Assembly: GCF_011927825.1 (NCBI RefSeq)
Contig: NZ_JAATJI010000001.1
Coordinates: 2,462,001-2,526,000, forward strand
DNA: 64,000 nucleotides
Reading direction: 5' to 3'
DNA from: Polymorphobacter fuscus
Lineage (GTDB): Bacteria; Pseudomonadota; Alphaproteobacteria; Sphingomonadales; Sphingomonadaceae
Positions 19,137-29,566 of this stretch are shown here, piece by piece. The notes under the pieces are model-generated. The model was given only the letters and a program-made list of their open reading frames with translations. It ran no database searches and was not told the origin of the DNA. A program made the position numbers and the translations under genes. Position 1 is the stretch's first letter, and the number at the start of each line of letters is the position of its first letter.

Positions 19137-19469
19137 ATGACGCCTGAGACGATCAGGCTGCGGCGCGATTTCCTCGCCGCCAACAAGGCGCGGCGGGTGG
19201 TGATGCCCGGCTTCATCCTGCTCGTTCGCCCGCGCAACGACGGCGACCCCAAGATTCGCGCCGGCTATACGGTGACCAAGAAGATCGGCGGCGCCGTCGT
19301 CCGCAACCGCATGAAGCGGCGTTTTCGCAGCCTGGCGCGGGCGCTGCTGCCGACGCAGGGCCTGGCCGGTGCCGATCATGTGCTGATCGGCCGCGAAGAC
19401 GCCCGGACCCGCGATTTCGCCAGCCTCCACGCCGATCTCGAACGCGCGCTCGCCAAGGCGACCCGGTGA
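19137..19469 (+). CDS. rnpA: Ribonuclease P protein component
   Basis: RnpA is the protein cofactor of RNase P, which removes 5' leaders of pre-tRNAs. The 110-residue product has the signature GYTVTKKIGGAVVRNRMKRR with the RNR-type basic helix, and a preceding hydrophobic strand (FILLVRPRNDG). It follows rpmH closely, and its stop overlaps the yidD start by four bases. Confidence 0.95.
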   Translation: MTPETIRLRRDFLAANKARRVVMPGFILLVRPRNDGDPKIRAGYTVTKKIGGAVVRNRMKRRFRSLARALLPTQGLAGADHVLIGREDARTRDFASLHADLERALAKATR

Positions 19470-19684
19470 ACATCGTCAGCCGCGTGCTCATCGTCCCGAT
19501 TCGCATCTGGCAGCTGACGTTTTCGAAGCTACTGCCGCCGACCTGCCGCTTTTCGCCGTCATGCTCGGCCTATACGATCGAGGCGTTGCGGCGGCACGGG
19601 CCGTTGAAGGGCCTTTGGCTCGGGGCACGCCGCCTCGGCCGCTGCCACCCCTGGGGACCATCGGGCTATGACCCGGTCCCCTGA
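19466..19684 (+). CDS. yidD: Membrane protein insertion efficiency factor YidD
   Basis: The 72-residue protein has the YidD hallmark of three clustered Cys: CRFSPSCSAYTIEALRRHG followed by RLGRCHPWGPSGYDPVP. An amphipathic N-terminal helix (ILIVPIRIWQLTFSKL-like) attaches it to the inner membrane, where it assists YidC. It starts with a GTG inside the rnpA stop region and lies just before yidC. Confidence 0.95.
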   Translation: MNIVSRVLIVPIRIWQLTFSKLLPPTCRFSPSCSAYTIEALRRHGPLKGLWLGARRLGRCHPWGPSGYDPVP

Positions 19685-19758
19685 CACGCTATAGGGCGCT
19701 GCCACTGCTGTCCGGCCCTGCCTGCCGGACTCGCCATTTGCCGAAGAGAACCGAGTTT

Positions 19759-21570
19759 GTGAGCAAAGACACGCGCAACATCATTCTCGCCTTCCTGCTG
19801 TCGGCGCTGGTGCTGATGGGCTGGCAGATCGCGGCGGACCGCTATTTTCCGGCCGCTGTCGCACCGCCGGCGGTGGTGGCGGACAGTTCCGCGCCGGCGG
19901 CGCCAGCCGCGACGCCGGGCGTCGTGGCAGCGCCGGGCGGCGCCGTCCCCGGGGTCGGCGCCGCCGCCGCCAGTGGCGATCGCGCCACCATTCTGGCCGC
20001 CACGCCGCGCGTGACCATCGCCACGCCGCGCGTGTCGGGGTCGATCAACCTCAAGGGTGCGCGCTTCGACGATCTGGTGCTGCCGCCCTATCGGTTGACC
20101 ATCCTCAAGGATTCGCCGCCGGTCCGCATCTTCAGCCCCAGCGGCACGAAGGACGCCTATTTCGGCCAGTTCGGCTGGGTCGGTGCCGGCGCGCCGCCGG
20201 TCGATGCGCTGTGGACGGCCGATCGCGCCACGCTGACCACCGCCGCGCCGGTGACGCTGCGCTGGATCAACCCGGCCGGTGCGGTGTTCGAACAGATCAT
20301 CGCGATCGACAAGGATTTCATGTTCACGGTGCGCCAGCGGGTGACCAACCCCGGCCCGGCACCGCTCAGCCTGCAGACCTGGGGCCTTGTCTCGCGGCTT
20401 GGCGAAGGCGCCGAACAGACCAGCTTCAACATGCACATCGGCCCCGTTGGCGTCACGGACGGCACGCTGCGCGACAGCGAGGTCGAATATGAAAAGCTGC
20501 GGGACGATGGCCCCAAACGCTACACCACCACCGGCGGCTGGCTCGGCATCACCGAAAAATACTGGCTGGCAGCGGTCATCCCCGATCAGAAGATGAAGGT
20601 CGATGCGCGCTTCGCGGCGGCGCCGGGCGACCTGTTCCAGACCGATTTCCTCGGCCCGGTGACGGTCGTCGCCCCCGGCGCCACGCAGGACGTCACCGGG
20701 CATTTCTTCGCCGGCGCCAAGGAAATCAGCCTCCTCGACAGCTATATGACGCGCCTCGGCATCCCGCATTTCGACCTGGCGGTCAGCTGGGGCTGGTTCA
20801 TCATGCTGGCACAGCCGATCTTCCACCTGCTCGAATGGCTGTTCCATGTCACCGGCAACTTCGGCGTCGCCATCATCGGGCTGACGCTGATCGTTCGCGC
20901 CGCGCTGTTTCCCATCGCCAACAAGCAATATGAATCCATGGCCAAGATGCGGATCATGGGCCCCAAGATGAAGGCGCTGCAGGACCGCTACAAGGACGAC
21001 AAGGTCAAGCAGCAGCAGGAGATCATGGCGCTGTACAAGGCCGAAAAGGTCAATCCGGTCGCCGGCTGCCTGCCTTTGCTCATCCAGATCCCGGTGTTCT
21101 ACGCGCTCTACAAGTCGCTGATGGTGTCGATCGAGATGCGCCACCAGCCGTTCGTGCTGTGGATCAAGGATCTGTCGGCACCCGACCCGCTGACCCCGCT
21201 CAACCTGTTCGGCCTCATCCCCTGGACGCCGCCGGCGATGATCGCGCTCGGCGTCTTCCCGATCCTGCTCGGCCTGACGATGTGGCTGCAGCAGAAGCTG
21301 GCGCCGCCGCAGGCCGATCCGGTCCAGCGCCAGGTGTTCGCGCTGATGCCCTGGGTGCTGATGTTCGTCATGGCGCCGTTCCCGGCCGGGTTGCAGCTCT
21401 ACTGGATCGTCAACAACCTCGTCTCGATCGGGCAGCAATGGTATATGCTGCGCAAATATCCGATGCCCGCCACGCCCGCGGCGGAAACCGTGACAGTGGC
21501 GGCGACGCCGGCCAAGGTGACGCCGACCAAGGGAACACCCGCCAAGCCGCGTCCGGCACGCCCGAAATGA
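19759..21570 (+). CDS. yidC: Membrane protein insertase YidC
   Basis: YidC inserts and folds inner-membrane proteins, alone or with SecYEG. The protein (about 603 residues) has an N-terminal TM helix ([16 protein letters not shown]), an Ala/Pro linker, a large periplasmic domain (about residues 70-340), and the conserved five-helix core with [18 protein letters not shown], the cytoplasmic coiled hairpin [20 protein letters not shown], and [18 protein letters not shown]. The C-terminal tail is basic and Pro/Thr-rich. GTG 19759 gives the usual N-terminus; a TTG at 19738 would add seven residues. The stop overlaps yihA (ATGA). Confidence 0.96.
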   Translation: MSKDTRNIILAFLLSALVLMGWQIAADRYFPAAVAPPAVVADSSAPAAPAATPGVVAAPGGAVPGVGAAAASGDRATILAATPRVTIATPRVSGSINLKGARFDDLVLPPYRLTILKDSPPVRIFSPSGTKDAYFGQFGWVGAGAPPVDALWTADRATLTTAAPVTLRWINPAGAVFEQIIAIDKDFMFTVRQRVTNPGPAPLSLQTWGLVSRLGEGAEQTSFNMHIGPVGVTDGTLRDSEVEYEKLRDDGPKRYTTTGGWLGITEKYWLAAVIPDQKMKVDARFAAAPGDLFQTDFLGPVTVVAPGATQDVTGHFFAGAKEISLLDSYMTRLGIPHFDLAVSWGWFIMLAQPIFHLLEWLFHVTGNFGVAIIGLTLIVRAALFPIANKQYESMAKMRIMGPKMKALQDRYKDDKVKQQQEIMALYKAEKVNPVAGCLPLLIQIPVFYALYKSLMVSIEMRHQPFVLWIKDLSAPDPLTPLNLFGLIPWTPPAMIALGVFPILLGLTMWLQQKLAPPQADPVQRQVFALMPWVLMFVMAPFPAGLQLYWIVNNLVSIGQQWYMLRKYPMPATPAAETVTVAATPAKVTPTKGTPAKPRPARPK

Positions 21571-22247
21571 ACGAGGACCTGACCGATCCCGCCGCCGACA
21601 AGGCCGAAGCCAAGCGCATCGCCTGGGATCTTGAAACCGCGCGCCGGCTGTTCGCCGGGCCGGTGGAATTCCGCCTGTCGGCGCCCGAACTGGAATTCCT
21701 GCCCGCCCCCGACGTGTCGGAAATCGCCTTTGCCGGGCGCAGCAATGTCGGGAAATCGTCGCTGCTCAACGCGCTGACCGGCCGGCAGGGGCTGGCGCGC
21801 GCCTCCAACACGCCGGGGCGGACGCAGGAACTCAACATCTTCGATGTCGGTGAACCGCGCGTCTTCCGCCTCGTCGACATGCCCGGCTATGGCTATGCCG
21901 AAGCCCCAAAGGACCTGGTGGCGCGCTGGAAGCGGCTGATCTTCGATTATCTGCGCGGCCGCGTCGTGCTGAAGCGGGTGCTGGTGCTCATCGATGCCCG
22001 CCACGGGCTGAAGCCGGTCGACCGGGAGATCATGACGATGCTCGACAAGGCGGCGGTCAGCTACCAGGTCGTCCTCACCAAGGCCGACAAGATCAAGCCG
22101 AGCGAACTCGCAACGACGATGGCCAAGGTCGAAGCCATCGCGCGCACCCATGTCGCCGCCTATCCCGAAATCCTGGCGACCAGCGCCGAAACCGGTGCCG
22201 GCATCCCCGAACTGCGCGCCGCGGTCGTGCTGGCGGCAAAATCCTGA
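21567..22247 (+). CDS. engB: Ribosome biogenesis GTPase YihA/YsxC (EngB)
   Basis: EngB is a circularly standard TRAFAC-class GTPase needed for late 50S assembly. The 226-residue protein shows G1 [15 protein letters not shown]2 Thr in [12 protein letters not shown]3 [12 protein letters not shown]4 LTKADKIKP and G5-like [10 protein letters not shown] 21567 overlaps the yidC stop; the longer frame from 21159 lies inside yidC. It ends the rpmH operon block. Confidence 0.96.
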   Translation: MNEDLTDPAADKAEAKRIAWDLETARRLFAGPVEFRLSAPELEFLPAPDVSEIAFAGRSNVGKSSLLNALTGRQGLARASNTPGRTQELNIFDVGEPRVFRLVDMPGYGYAEAPKDLVARWKRLIFDYLRGRVVLKRVLVLIDARHGLKPVDREIMTMLDKAAVSYQVVLTKADKIKPSELATTMAKVEAIARTHVAAYPEILATSAETGAGIPELRAAVVLAAKS

Positions 22248-22391
22248 CAACCGCTTCCTCCGGCATCATCCGTCCGCCCGCATTCGGTGTGACTTTCGAG
22301 ACTTTCGCCCCGGTCGCATGCGGTCCACGCCGCCCTTTCGGCCGGCGCGCAACCGGGCTATGACCCGGGCGCAACCAACCGGGGGCCGTCC

Positions 22392-23063
22392 ATGAAGCTC
22401 GTCATCGCCAATCGCGCCTATTCGAGCTGGTCGCTGCGCGGCTGGCTGGCGGCGAAACAGTCCGGCCTGCCGTTCACCACCATGCTCGTGCCGATGGACA
22501 CGCCCGAATGGAAGTCGGGCGCGGCCAAGATCGACATGCCGTCGGGCAAGGTGCCGGTGCTGTGGGACGGCAAGACGCCGGTGTGGGACAGTTTCGCCAT
22601 CATCCTGTGGCTGTCGGATAAGGGCGGCCACGATCGCTACTGGCCGCGTGAACTGCCCGCGCGCGGCCTCGCCTATGCCATGGCGGCGGAAATGCACTCG
22701 GGTTTTCCGGCGCTGCGCGCGGGTTGCCCGATGAACCTGAAGGAACGCTTTCCGTCGTTCGCTCCCACGGCCGAGATCATGGCGGAAGTCGCCCGCGTCG
22801 ATGCGCTCTGGTCGCAGGCGCGCGCCGAGCATGGCGCCGATACCGACCTGCCCTGGCTCTTCGGGCCATTGAGCGCGGCCGACATCATGTATGCGCCCGT
22901 CGTCACGCGCATCGACACCTATCATCTGCCGGTCAGCCCGGCCGCCCGCGCCTATGTCGACGCCATGCTCGCCCATCCCTGGATGGCGGAATGGATCGCC
23001 GAGGCAAAGGCAGAAACCTTCCCATTCGACCGCTACCCGGTGGCGGGTGGCGTCCCCGCGTGA
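22392..23063 (+). CDS. Glutathione S-transferase family protein
   Basis: The 223-residue protein has a GST N-domain beginning KLVIANRAYSSWSLRGWLAA, with SGKVPVLWDGKTPVWDSFAI carrying the cis-Pro and the glutathione-binding Asp-Ser pair. A helical C-domain follows (LFGPLSAADIMYAPVVTRI). The N-terminal NRAYSSWSLR pattern resembles YfcF/zeta-like bacterial GSTs, with Ser as likely catalytic residue. Substrate unknown. A 144-bp gap without clear signals separates it from engB. The M28 peptidase follows 14 bp later, probably cotranscribed. Confidence 0.9.
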   Translation: MKLVIANRAYSSWSLRGWLAAKQSGLPFTTMLVPMDTPEWKSGAAKIDMPSGKVPVLWDGKTPVWDSFAIILWLSDKGGHDRYWPRELPARGLAYAMAAEMHSGFPALRAGCPMNLKERFPSFAPTAEIMAEVARVDALWSQARAEHGADTDLPWLFGPLSAADIMYAPVVTRIDTYHLPVSPAARAYVDAMLAHPWMAEWIAEAKAETFPFDRYPVAGGVPA

Positions 23064-23077
23064 AATCGGAGAGTTCG

Positions 23078-24706
23078 ATGAAGCTGCTGCTGTCCGCCGC
23101 CGTCATTCTTGCGGCCGTCCCCGCCGTCGCCGCCGAGCCGAGCTTCTCGCCCGACCGGGTCAAGGCGCATGTCGCCTTTCTTGCCGATGACCTGCTCGAA
23201 GGCCGCGGCACCGGCACCCGCGGCTATGACATCGCCGCGCGCTATGTCGCCTCGCAATTCGCCGCCGCCGGCCTGAAGCCGGGCGCCCGCGACGGCAGCT
23301 GGTACCAACCCGTCACCCTGTCCGAAACCCGCCTCGATGGCCCGGCGAGCCTCACGGTTACCGGTGCCGGCGCCGACAAGACCGTCTGGGACCATGGCAG
23401 CGAAGCAATCGTCAGCCCCAGCCAGCTGGAAACGCAGACCGATGTGTCGGCGCCGCTGGTCTTTGCCGGCTTCGGCCTCGACGCGCCGAAACAGGGGTTC
23501 GATGACTATGCCGGGCTGAATGTGCGCGGCAAGATCGTCGTCGTGCTCAGCGGCATCCCCAAGGGGCCGCCCGACGAGGTGCTGGCGCATCTGGGCACCG
23601 AAAAGGCGCGCATGGCGGCGGCGCGCGGCGCCATCGGCGTCATTACCATCCCGACGCTGCAATCGGCCAAGCTCCGCCCCTGGGACAAGCTGCAGGCGAC
23701 CGCCAGCGTGCCGCGCATGACCTGGGTGCAGACCGATGGCACGCCGTTCGTCGCGGCGCCCGGAATCCGTGCGTCGGCCGCGGTCAGCAGCAAGGGCGCC
23801 GAAACCCTGTTCGCCGGTTCGCCGACGCCGCTCGCCGCCGTCCTTGCCGCCGCCGATGCCGATCGCGGCCATCCCAAGGGCTTTGCGCTGAAGACCAGCG
23901 CCCGCATCACCGCCACCTCGGCGCGCCGCACAGTCACCAGCAGCGAAATCGTCGGCCGCATCGAAGGCAGCGACCCGGTCCTCAAGAACGAGAATGTCGT
24001 GCTGATGGCGCATCTCGACCATCTCGGCATCCGGCCCGAAAAGTCGGGCGACAACATCTACAATGGCGCGCTCGACAATGCCGCCGGAGTGGCCGTGATG
24101 CTGGAGGCGGCGCGCGCCTTCGCCAGCGACGAAAAGGCGCCGAAGCGGTCCTTGCTGTTCGTCGCCAACACCGCCGAGGAAAAAGGCCTGCTGGGCGCCG
24201 AAAGCTTCGCCAACGACCCGCCGGTGCCGATCGACAGCATCGCCAGCGTCGTCGATCTCGACCAGCCGCTGCTGCTCTATCCGTTCACCGACGTCATCGC
24301 CTTCGGCGGCGACCATTCGACGATGGGCGCCTCGATTGCCAAGGCCGTCGCCAAGGCCGGCGTGACCCTGTCCCCCGACCCGATGCCGGCGGAAACCATC
24401 TTCGTCCGTTCGGATCACTATACGTTCGTGAAGCGCGGCGTCCCGGCGTTGCTGCTCGCCACCGGCTTCGCCAATGGCGGCAAGGCGGCGTGGGAACATT
24501 TCCTGTCGACCGACTATCACCAGCCGAGCGACGACATGAAGCAGCCGATCGACTGGGACGCTGCGGCCAAATACGCCCGCGTCGGCTATCTGATCAGCAA
24601 GGAAATCGCCGACGCACCCGACCGGCCGCGCTGGTATGCCGGGGACTATTTCGGCACCACGTTCGCGCCCAAGGCCGCCAAAGCACCGGCGCCCGCCGCC
24701 AAGTGA
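23078..24706 (+). CDS. M28 family zinc metallopeptidase with PA domain
   Basis: The 542-residue protein has a cleavable signal peptide ([17 protein letters not shown]) and is probably periplasmic. A protease-associated insert occupies about residues 110-220. The two-zinc aminopeptidase core shows MAHLDHLG, the bridging Asp in [19 protein letters not shown], the general-base Glu in [15 protein letters not shown] and [14 protein letters not shown]. It would release N-terminal amino acids from peptides. ATG 23078 is chosen for the signal peptide and the GGAGAG site upstream. Its stop overlaps the dapE GTG, so a peptide-hydrolysis gene is coupled to lysine/diaminopimelate synthesis. Confidence 0.92.
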   Translation: MKLLLSAAVILAAVPAVAAEPSFSPDRVKAHVAFLADDLLEGRGTGTRGYDIAARYVASQFAAAGLKPGARDGSWYQPVTLSETRLDGPASLTVTGAGADKTVWDHGSEAIVSPSQLETQTDVSAPLVFAGFGLDAPKQGFDDYAGLNVRGKIVVVLSGIPKGPPDEVLAHLGTEKARMAAARGAIGVITIPTLQSAKLRPWDKLQATASVPRMTWVQTDGTPFVAAPGIRASAAVSSKGAETLFAGSPTPLAAVLAAADADRGHPKGFALKTSARITATSARRTVTSSEIVGRIEGSDPVLKNENVVLMAHLDHLGIRPEKSGDNIYNGALDNAAGVAVMLEAARAFASDEKAPKRSLLFVANTAEEKGLLGAESFANDPPVPIDSIASVVDLDQPLLLYPFTDVIAFGGDHSTMGASIAKAVAKAGVTLSPDPMPAETIFVRSDHYTFVKRGVPALLLATGFANGGKAAWEHFLSTDYHQPSDDMKQPIDWDAAAKYARVGYLISKEIADAPDRPRWYAGDYFGTTFAPKAAKAPAPAAK

Positions 24707-25860
24707 CCGGATCCATCGATCCCGTCGCGCTGGCGCAGGATCTCATCCGCTGCCCCAGCGTCACCCCGGCCGACGCCGGGGCGCAGGCGGTGCTGGCGTC
24801 GGCGCTGACGGCGCTCGGCTTTCGCGTCGAGCGGCTGACCTTCGGCGGCCCACCCGACGGCCCCATCGACAATCTGTTCGCCACCATCGGCAGCGGCAGC
24901 CCGCACTTCGCCTTTGCCGGGCACACCGATGTCGTGCCGGTCGGCAATCCGGCAGCGTGGAGCGTCGACCCCTTCGCCGCGACCATCGCCGATGGCCGCC
25001 TGATCGGCCGCGGCGCCAACGACATGAAGAGCGCCATCGCCGCCTTTGTCGCGGCAGCCGCCGCCCATGTCGCGCGCGGCGCGCCCGGTCGCCTGTCGCT
25101 GGTCATCACCGGCGACGAGGAAGGCCCGGCCAGCTTCGGCACCGCGCCGATGCTCGAATGGCTGGAAGCCAACGCCCTCGTCCCCGATCTTTGCCTCGTC
25201 GGCGAACCGACATCGGCGCGCCGGCTCGGGGACATGATCAAGGTCGGCCGGCGCGGGTCGATCAACGCCTGGATCACCGTCAACGGCGCCCAGGGGCATG
25301 TCGCCTATCCCGATCGGGCCGACAATCCGGTCACCCGGCTGGTGGCGATCCTGGCGGCGCTGAAGGCGCGTCGGCTCGATGACGGCAATGCCTGGTTCCA
25401 GCCGTCGAACCTCGAAGTCACCGACCTTGCCGTCAACGGCGGTGCCGGCAACCCGGCGACCAACATGACGCCGGCAACCGCCGGCGCCCGCATCAACATC
25501 CGCTTCAACGACCACCACAGCGGCGCCGCGCTGGAAGCGTGGATCCGCCGCACCGTCGCCGAACACGCCCCGGCGGCCGATCTGGAGATCAAGATCTCGG
25601 GCGAAGCCTTTCTGACCGAGCCCGGCGATTTTTCGTCCCTCGTCGCCGCCGCCGTCACCGACGTCACCGGCCTGGTCCCCGAACTGTCGACCAGCGGCGG
25701 CACGTCGGACGCGCGCTTCATCCGCCGCCTCTGCCCGGTGGTCGAATTCGGACTGCCTGGCGCAACGATGCACAAGGCCGACGAAAGCGCGTCGCTCGCC
25801 GACATCGCGGCGCTGGCGGCGATCTACGACGGCGTGCTGCGCCGGGTGTTTTTCGCATAA
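24703..25860 (+). CDS. dapE: Succinyl-diaminopimelate desuccinylase
   Basis: DapE hydrolyses N-succinyl-LL-diaminopimelate to LL-DAP and succinate for lysine and peptidoglycan. The 385-residue protein has the M20 metal motifs [25 protein letters not shown] and [14 protein letters not shown], the dimerisation/lid domain ([22 protein letters not shown] split over two blocks), and [11 protein letters not shown] and [14 protein letters not shown] near the C-terminus, all typical of DapE rather than ArgE. GTG 24703 overlaps the M28 stop. Its last 37 bases overlap the end of the convergent aminotransferase. Confidence 0.94.
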   Translation: MTGSIDPVALAQDLIRCPSVTPADAGAQAVLASALTALGFRVERLTFGGPPDGPIDNLFATIGSGSPHFAFAGHTDVVPVGNPAAWSVDPFAATIADGRLIGRGANDMKSAIAAFVAAAAAHVARGAPGRLSLVITGDEEGPASFGTAPMLEWLEANALVPDLCLVGEPTSARRLGDMIKVGRRGSINAWITVNGAQGHVAYPDRADNPVTRLVAILAALKARRLDDGNAWFQPSNLEVTDLAVNGGAGNPATNMTPATAGARINIRFNDHHSGAALEAWIRRTVAEHAPAADLEIKISGEAFLTEPGDFSSLVAAAVTDVTGLVPELSTSGGTSDARFIRRLCPVVEFGLPGATMHKADESASLADIAALAAIYDGVLRRVFFA

Positions 25861-27059
25861 GGCCGCGCCTGCCGCCCCAGCCAGTCCCCGAACCGTACCA
25901 TCGCCGCTTGCGCCCGGTCCTCGCTGACCGCGAACGAGAAGCGGACGAAATGATGCCCCTCGACCGGGTCGAAGTCGATGCCCGGGGCGATCGCGACCCC
26001 GGTTTCGGCGAGCAACTTCTGGCAGAAGGCCATGCTGTCGCGCGTATAGTCGCCGACATCGGCCCAGATATAAAAGGCCCCGTCGGGCGGCGCGATCCGG
26101 CCCAGCCCCAGTTGCGGCAGCGTGTCGAGCAAATGCGCCCGGTTGCGGCGGTAGGTCTCGCGATAGCCTTCCAGCACGTCGGTCTCGTCCATCGCCACCA
26201 GCGCCGCGTGCTGGGACAGCGTGGGCGGCGTCAGATAGAGGCTGCCGACATAGGCGCGCAGATGGTCGGCGGTGCCGGGCGGGGCGACGATCCAGCCGAG
26301 CCGCCAGCCCGGCATCGACCAATATTTCGAAAAGCTGTTGATGACGATCGCGTCGGGGTCGAACTCCAGCATCGAATGCGCCGGCGCGCCATAGTCGAGG
26401 CCGTGGTAAATCTCGTCGGCGATGATCCGCACCCCGCGGCGCGCCGCCGTGGCGGCCAGCGCCGCAAGCCCGGCCGCGTCGATCATCGATCCCGTCGGAT
26501 TGGCCGGGCTGGCGACGATCAGCCCCGCCGGCGCTTCGTCCAGCGCCTCGATGTGGCGGGCATCGATCTGGTATCGCGTCGTGGCATCGGCGCCGATTTC
26601 CACCGGGACGCGGCCCAGCGCCGCCACTGCGTTGCGATACGCCACATAGCCGGGCCGAACGAAGGCAATGCGGTCCCCGGGGCAGAACAGCCCGGCAATC
26701 GCCAGCGCCAGCGCCGGGCTGGCCCCGCAGGTCAGCAGGATGCGGTCGGCATCGATGGCGAGGCCATGGCGGTCGCGATACAGCGCCGCGATACGTTCGC
26801 GCAGGGCGGGGCTTTCCCAATAGCCGCCCGCCTCGCTGTCCAGCCTGGCATGGGCGGCGGCGATCGCCCGCGGCGGTGCGCCGGTGGATGGCTGGCCGAA
26901 TTCCATGTGGAACACCGGGCGTCCTTCGACCGACAGGCGATGCGCCGCGCGGGAAATCGCCATGGCATGAAATGGCGCCACCGGCGCCGGGTTGCAGGGC
27001 GCTCTAGGCGCTGCGTTGCAAGGCGCCTCTCGCGCCGGGTCGATTGCGACGGTTGTCAT
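25824..27059 (-). CDS. Class I/II PLP-dependent aminotransferase
   Basis: This fold-type I aminotransferase has the substrate-arm [25 protein letters not shown], the Asn/Pro pair in [13 protein letters not shown], the PLP-phosphate/pyridine Asp region [14 protein letters not shown], and the Schiff-base Lys in [16 protein letters not shown]. It probably acts on an aromatic or aspartate-type amino acid; the substrate is not clear. The annotated 411 residues include about 32 N-terminal residues with a short internal repeat (APCNAAP / APCNPAP); translation might instead start at the ATG at 26963. The 239-bp gap upstream contains the terminator of the SWIB gene. Confidence 0.88.
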   Translation of the reverse strand: MTTVAIDPAREAPCNAAPRAPCNPAPVAPFHAMAISRAAHRLSVEGRPVFHMEFGQPSTGAPPRAIAAAHARLDSEAGGYWESPALRERIAALYRDRHGLAIDADRILLTCGASPALALAIAGLFCPGDRIAFVRPGYVAYRNAVAALGRVPVEIGADATTRYQIDARHIEALDEAPAGLIVASPANPTGSMIDAAGLAALAATAARRGVRIIADEIYHGLDYGAPAHSMLEFDPDAIVINSFSKYWSMPGWRLGWIVAPPGTADHLRAYVGSLYLTPPTLSQHAALVAMDETDVLEGYRETYRRNRAHLLDTLPQLGLGRIAPPDGAFYIWADVGDYTRDSMAFCQKLLAETGVAIAPGIDFDPVEGHHFVRFSFAVSEDRAQAAMVRFGDWLGRQARPYAKNTRRSTPS

Positions 27060-27213
27060 GCAGGGGCCTTATCGCAGTGCCGCCCGCGGCGCGAGGCCGA
27101 TCCGTGCGATCCGCCCCAGCAACGATTCAGGCGACGGCCGCACCGCAATCGCTGCCGGCAACACAGCGATGCTGCGCAGATATTGCGCCGCGCAATCGCT
27201 GAAAATGCACAAA

Positions 27214-27238
27214 GACCCGGCGTCTGCAACGCCGGGTC
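27214..27238 (-). terminator. Intrinsic terminator of the SWIB gene
   Basis: On the minus strand a 10-bp perfect stem GACCCGGCGT/ACGCCGGGTC with a 5-base loop is followed by TTTGTGCATTTT. It lies about 60 bp downstream of the SWIB gene stop and before the aminotransferase start, so it separates the two. Confidence 0.75.
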
Positions 27239-27298
27239 CCTGTCATGTCCGCAACGAAAAGGCCGGCGGGTCGCGATCCGGCAACCGGCCGTCTGCTG

Positions 27299-27571
27299 CT
27301 ACTTGAGGTGCTGGGCCAGATATTTGTTCATCTCGAACATGGTGCACTCATCACGGCCAAAGACCTTCTTCAAGGCTTCATCGGCGATGATGACACGCTT
27401 GTCGGTCGGCTTTTGCAGATTGTGCTTGCGGATATAATCCCAGACCTTGCTGACGACCTGACCGCGCGGCAATTTTTCTGCACCGACGATCACAGCAAGT
27501 TCGGGCGATGGCGTCAGCGGCTTCTGCAATGCGTCCATTTTCTTGCCTGCCGGCTTCGCTGCTTCTGCCAT
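27299..27571 (-). CDS. SWIB/MDM2-domain protein
   Basis: The 90-residue protein is almost entirely one SWIB domain: PLTPSPELAVIVGAEKLPR, VVSKVWDYIRKHNLQKP, RVIIADEALKKVFG and CTMFEMNKYLAQHL. In eukaryotes SWIB domains occur in chromatin remodellers; stand-alone copies occur in Chlamydia and in many alphaproteobacteria, where the role is not settled. ATG 27571 is preferred over the frame start at 27607 because of a GGGGAG site seven bases upstream. A short Lys-rich lead (AEAAKPAGKKMDALQKP) precedes the domain. It is monocistronic, with its own terminator. Confidence 0.9.
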   Translation of the reverse strand: MAEAAKPAGKKMDALQKPLTPSPELAVIVGAEKLPRGQVVSKVWDYIRKHNLQKPTDKRVIIADEALKKVFGRDECTMFEMNKYLAQHLK

Positions 27572-27751
27572 TGTGCTCCCCTTGTCCACGCATATGAGGT
27601 CATCCAACAGCGGAGCCTCTTGTTAGCTGAAAAATACTTAGCCGAACTTGGCGGTCGCGCAACCGTCTCCATGGCTCCTCGACCGAAGTTTCGGCCATTT
27701 CGGAGCGTTCCATGGCCTGCCGGACACAGTCCGGCCGGGCCTGGTCCGCCA

Positions 27752-28879
27752 TTACGCTCCGGCGACCCGACCACCGGCATGACGCACCAGCGCGCCCGCC
27801 AGTTCCATGTCGAGCAGAACGGTCGCGACGACAGCGGCCGGCAGCTGCGACAGGCGGACGATCTCGTCGATGGCGACGGGCGTCGGCGACAGCAGCCGCG
27901 CGACTTCGGCGCGTTCGGCGTCGCCGGCATCGGCCGCCATTTCCCCGCGCCACGCGCCCGGTTCGGCAATCTTGAAGCGCAGGCCGAGCTGCGACCCGGC
28001 GCCCTGGCCGAACGCCGACAGCGCCTCGATGACATCGGCCGCCGACTGCACCAGGGTCGCCCCTTCGCGGATCAGCAGGTTGCAGCCCTGGGCACGGGGA
28101 TCGAGCGGCGATCCCGGCACCGCCATCACTTCGCGGCCGGCCTCGGCGGCGACGCGGGCAGTGATCAGCGATCCCGACCGCGGCGCCCCCTCCACGACCA
28201 GCGTCCCGGCCGCGAGGCCGGCGATGATGCGGTTGCGGCGCGGGAAATGCCGCGCCTGGGGTTCGACGCCCGGCATCTGTTCCGCCAATATCAGGCCCTG
28301 TTCGGCGATTTCCGCCATCAGCGCCGCATTTTCCGGCGGATAGACGATGTCGACACCGCCGGCGACGACGGCGACGGTGCCGCCCTGCATGGCGCCCTGA
28401 TGTGCCGCCGCGTCGATGCCGCGGGCAAGGCCGGAGACGACGACCATGTCCTCCGCCGCCAGGTCGGTGGCCAGTTGCCGGGCGAAGCGCACCCCGGCGG
28501 CGCTGGCGTTGCGCGCGCCGACGATGGCCACCGCCGGGCGATCGAGCAGCCCGGTGTCGCCGCGCGCTGCCAGCACCGGTGGCGCCGTTTCCAGGTCGGC
28601 GAGCAGGCTGGGATAGGCCGGCGTGCCGATGAACAGCATCCGCGCTCCGATCCGGTCGAGCGCCGCCAGCTCCGCCTCTGCCGCTGCGGCGGACGCCACC
28701 ACCAGCGCGCGTCCGCCGCGGCGGGCGAGGTCGGGCAGGGCGCGCAGCGCGGTCGCCGCATCGCCGAACCGCGTCAGCAGCTGGCGATAGGTGACCGGGC
28801 CGATACTGTCGGTCCGGATCAGGCGCAGGCGCGCGATGGCATCGGCGATCGGCAGCGCATCGCCGCAGGCCGGCGTCAC
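27752..28879 (-). CDS. dprA: DNA-processing protein DprA
   Basis: DprA loads RecA on incoming single-stranded DNA during natural transformation. The 375-residue protein has an N-terminal SAM/HhH-like part (DAIARLRLIRTDSIGPVTYR), the Rossmann core with VAIVGARNASAAGVRFARQL, VVSGLARGIDAAAHQGAM, FPRRNRIIAGLAAGTLVVEG and AVPGSPLDPRAQGCNLLIREG, and a C-terminal winged-helix domain (LLSPTPVAIDEIVRLSQLPA) seen in alphaproteobacterial DprA. GTG 28879 overlaps the plsY stop (GTGA). The open frame continues far upstream, but only as a shadow of plsY and nadE. Confidence 0.95.
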   Translation of the reverse strand: MTPACGDALPIADAIARLRLIRTDSIGPVTYRQLLTRFGDAATALRALPDLARRGGRALVVASAAAAEAELAALDRIGARMLFIGTPAYPSLLADLETAPPVLAARGDTGLLDRPAVAIVGARNASAAGVRFARQLATDLAAEDMVVVSGLARGIDAAAHQGAMQGGTVAVVAGGVDIVYPPENAALMAEIAEQGLILAEQMPGVEPQARHFPRRNRIIAGLAAGTLVVEGAPRSGSLITARVAAEAGREVMAVPGSPLDPRAQGCNLLIREGATLVQSAADVIEALSAFGQGAGSQLGLRFKIAEPGAWRGEMAADAGDAERAEVARLLSPTPVAIDEIVRLSQLPAAVVATVLLDMELAGALVRHAGGRVAGA

Positions 28880-29460
28880 TTCGCGCCGATCCGGCTTTCG
28901 GTGCCGGCGCGCAGGCGGGCGATATTGTCGCGGTGTTTCCAGACCAGCACCGCCGCCATCAGCGCCAGCGCGATCGCCGAATGGGCAAAGCCGAGCAGCG
29001 CCGCCGCAACCGGCGCCGCCACCGCCGCGAGCAGCCCGCCGACGGACGAATAGCGCGTCAGCGCGGCCCCCGCCGCCCAGACGATCAGCGCGATGACCCC
29101 GGCAACCGGCACCGCGGCCAGCGTCACGCCGAGCAGCGTGGCGACACCCTTGCCGCCCTTGAAGCCCAGCCAGACCGGATAGCAATGGCCAAGGAACGCG
29201 GCGACGCCGGCGAGCATGCTCGCTTCGACCCCGCCGAACTGGCGCGCCAGCAGCACGGCGACCGCGCCCTTTCCGGCATCGAGCAGCAGCGTCGCCGCGG
29301 CCAGACCCTTGTTGCCGGTGCGCAGGACGTTGGTGGTGCCGATATTGCCCGACCCGACGGTGCGGATATCGACGCCGACGGCACGTGTCAGCAACAGCCC
29401 GAACGGGATGCTGCCGAGCAGATAGCCGATGCCGATCCAGAGCAATGACGTCGTCCCCAT
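28876..29460 (-). CDS. plsY: Glycerol-3-phosphate acyltransferase PlsY
   Basis: PlsY acylates glycerol-3-phosphate from acyl-phosphate, the first step of phospholipid synthesis in the inner membrane. The 194-residue protein has about five TM helices and all three PlsY motifs: GSIPFGLLL with GSGNIGTTNVLR, FLGHCYPVWLGFKGGKGVAT, and the later KHRDNIARLRAGTE. It starts at 29460, divergent from nadE with a 106-bp gap, and is coupled to dprA. Confidence 0.96.
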   Translation of the reverse strand: MGTTSLLWIGIGYLLGSIPFGLLLTRAVGVDIRTVGSGNIGTTNVLRTGNKGLAAATLLLDAGKGAVAVLLARQFGGVEASMLAGVAAFLGHCYPVWLGFKGGKGVATLLGVTLAAVPVAGVIALIVWAAGAALTRYSSVGGLLAAVAAPVAAALLGFAHSAIALALMAAVLVWKHRDNIARLRAGTESRIGAK

Positions 29461-29566
29461 GGTGCCGACGGTAGCGGTGATGGGAAGGCGCGCGCAAGCG
29501 CCGATGGTTTGGCGCGGCCCGCAGCGGGCGGTTGCCGCGCCGCCGCCGCGACCCTAAACCGGCATC

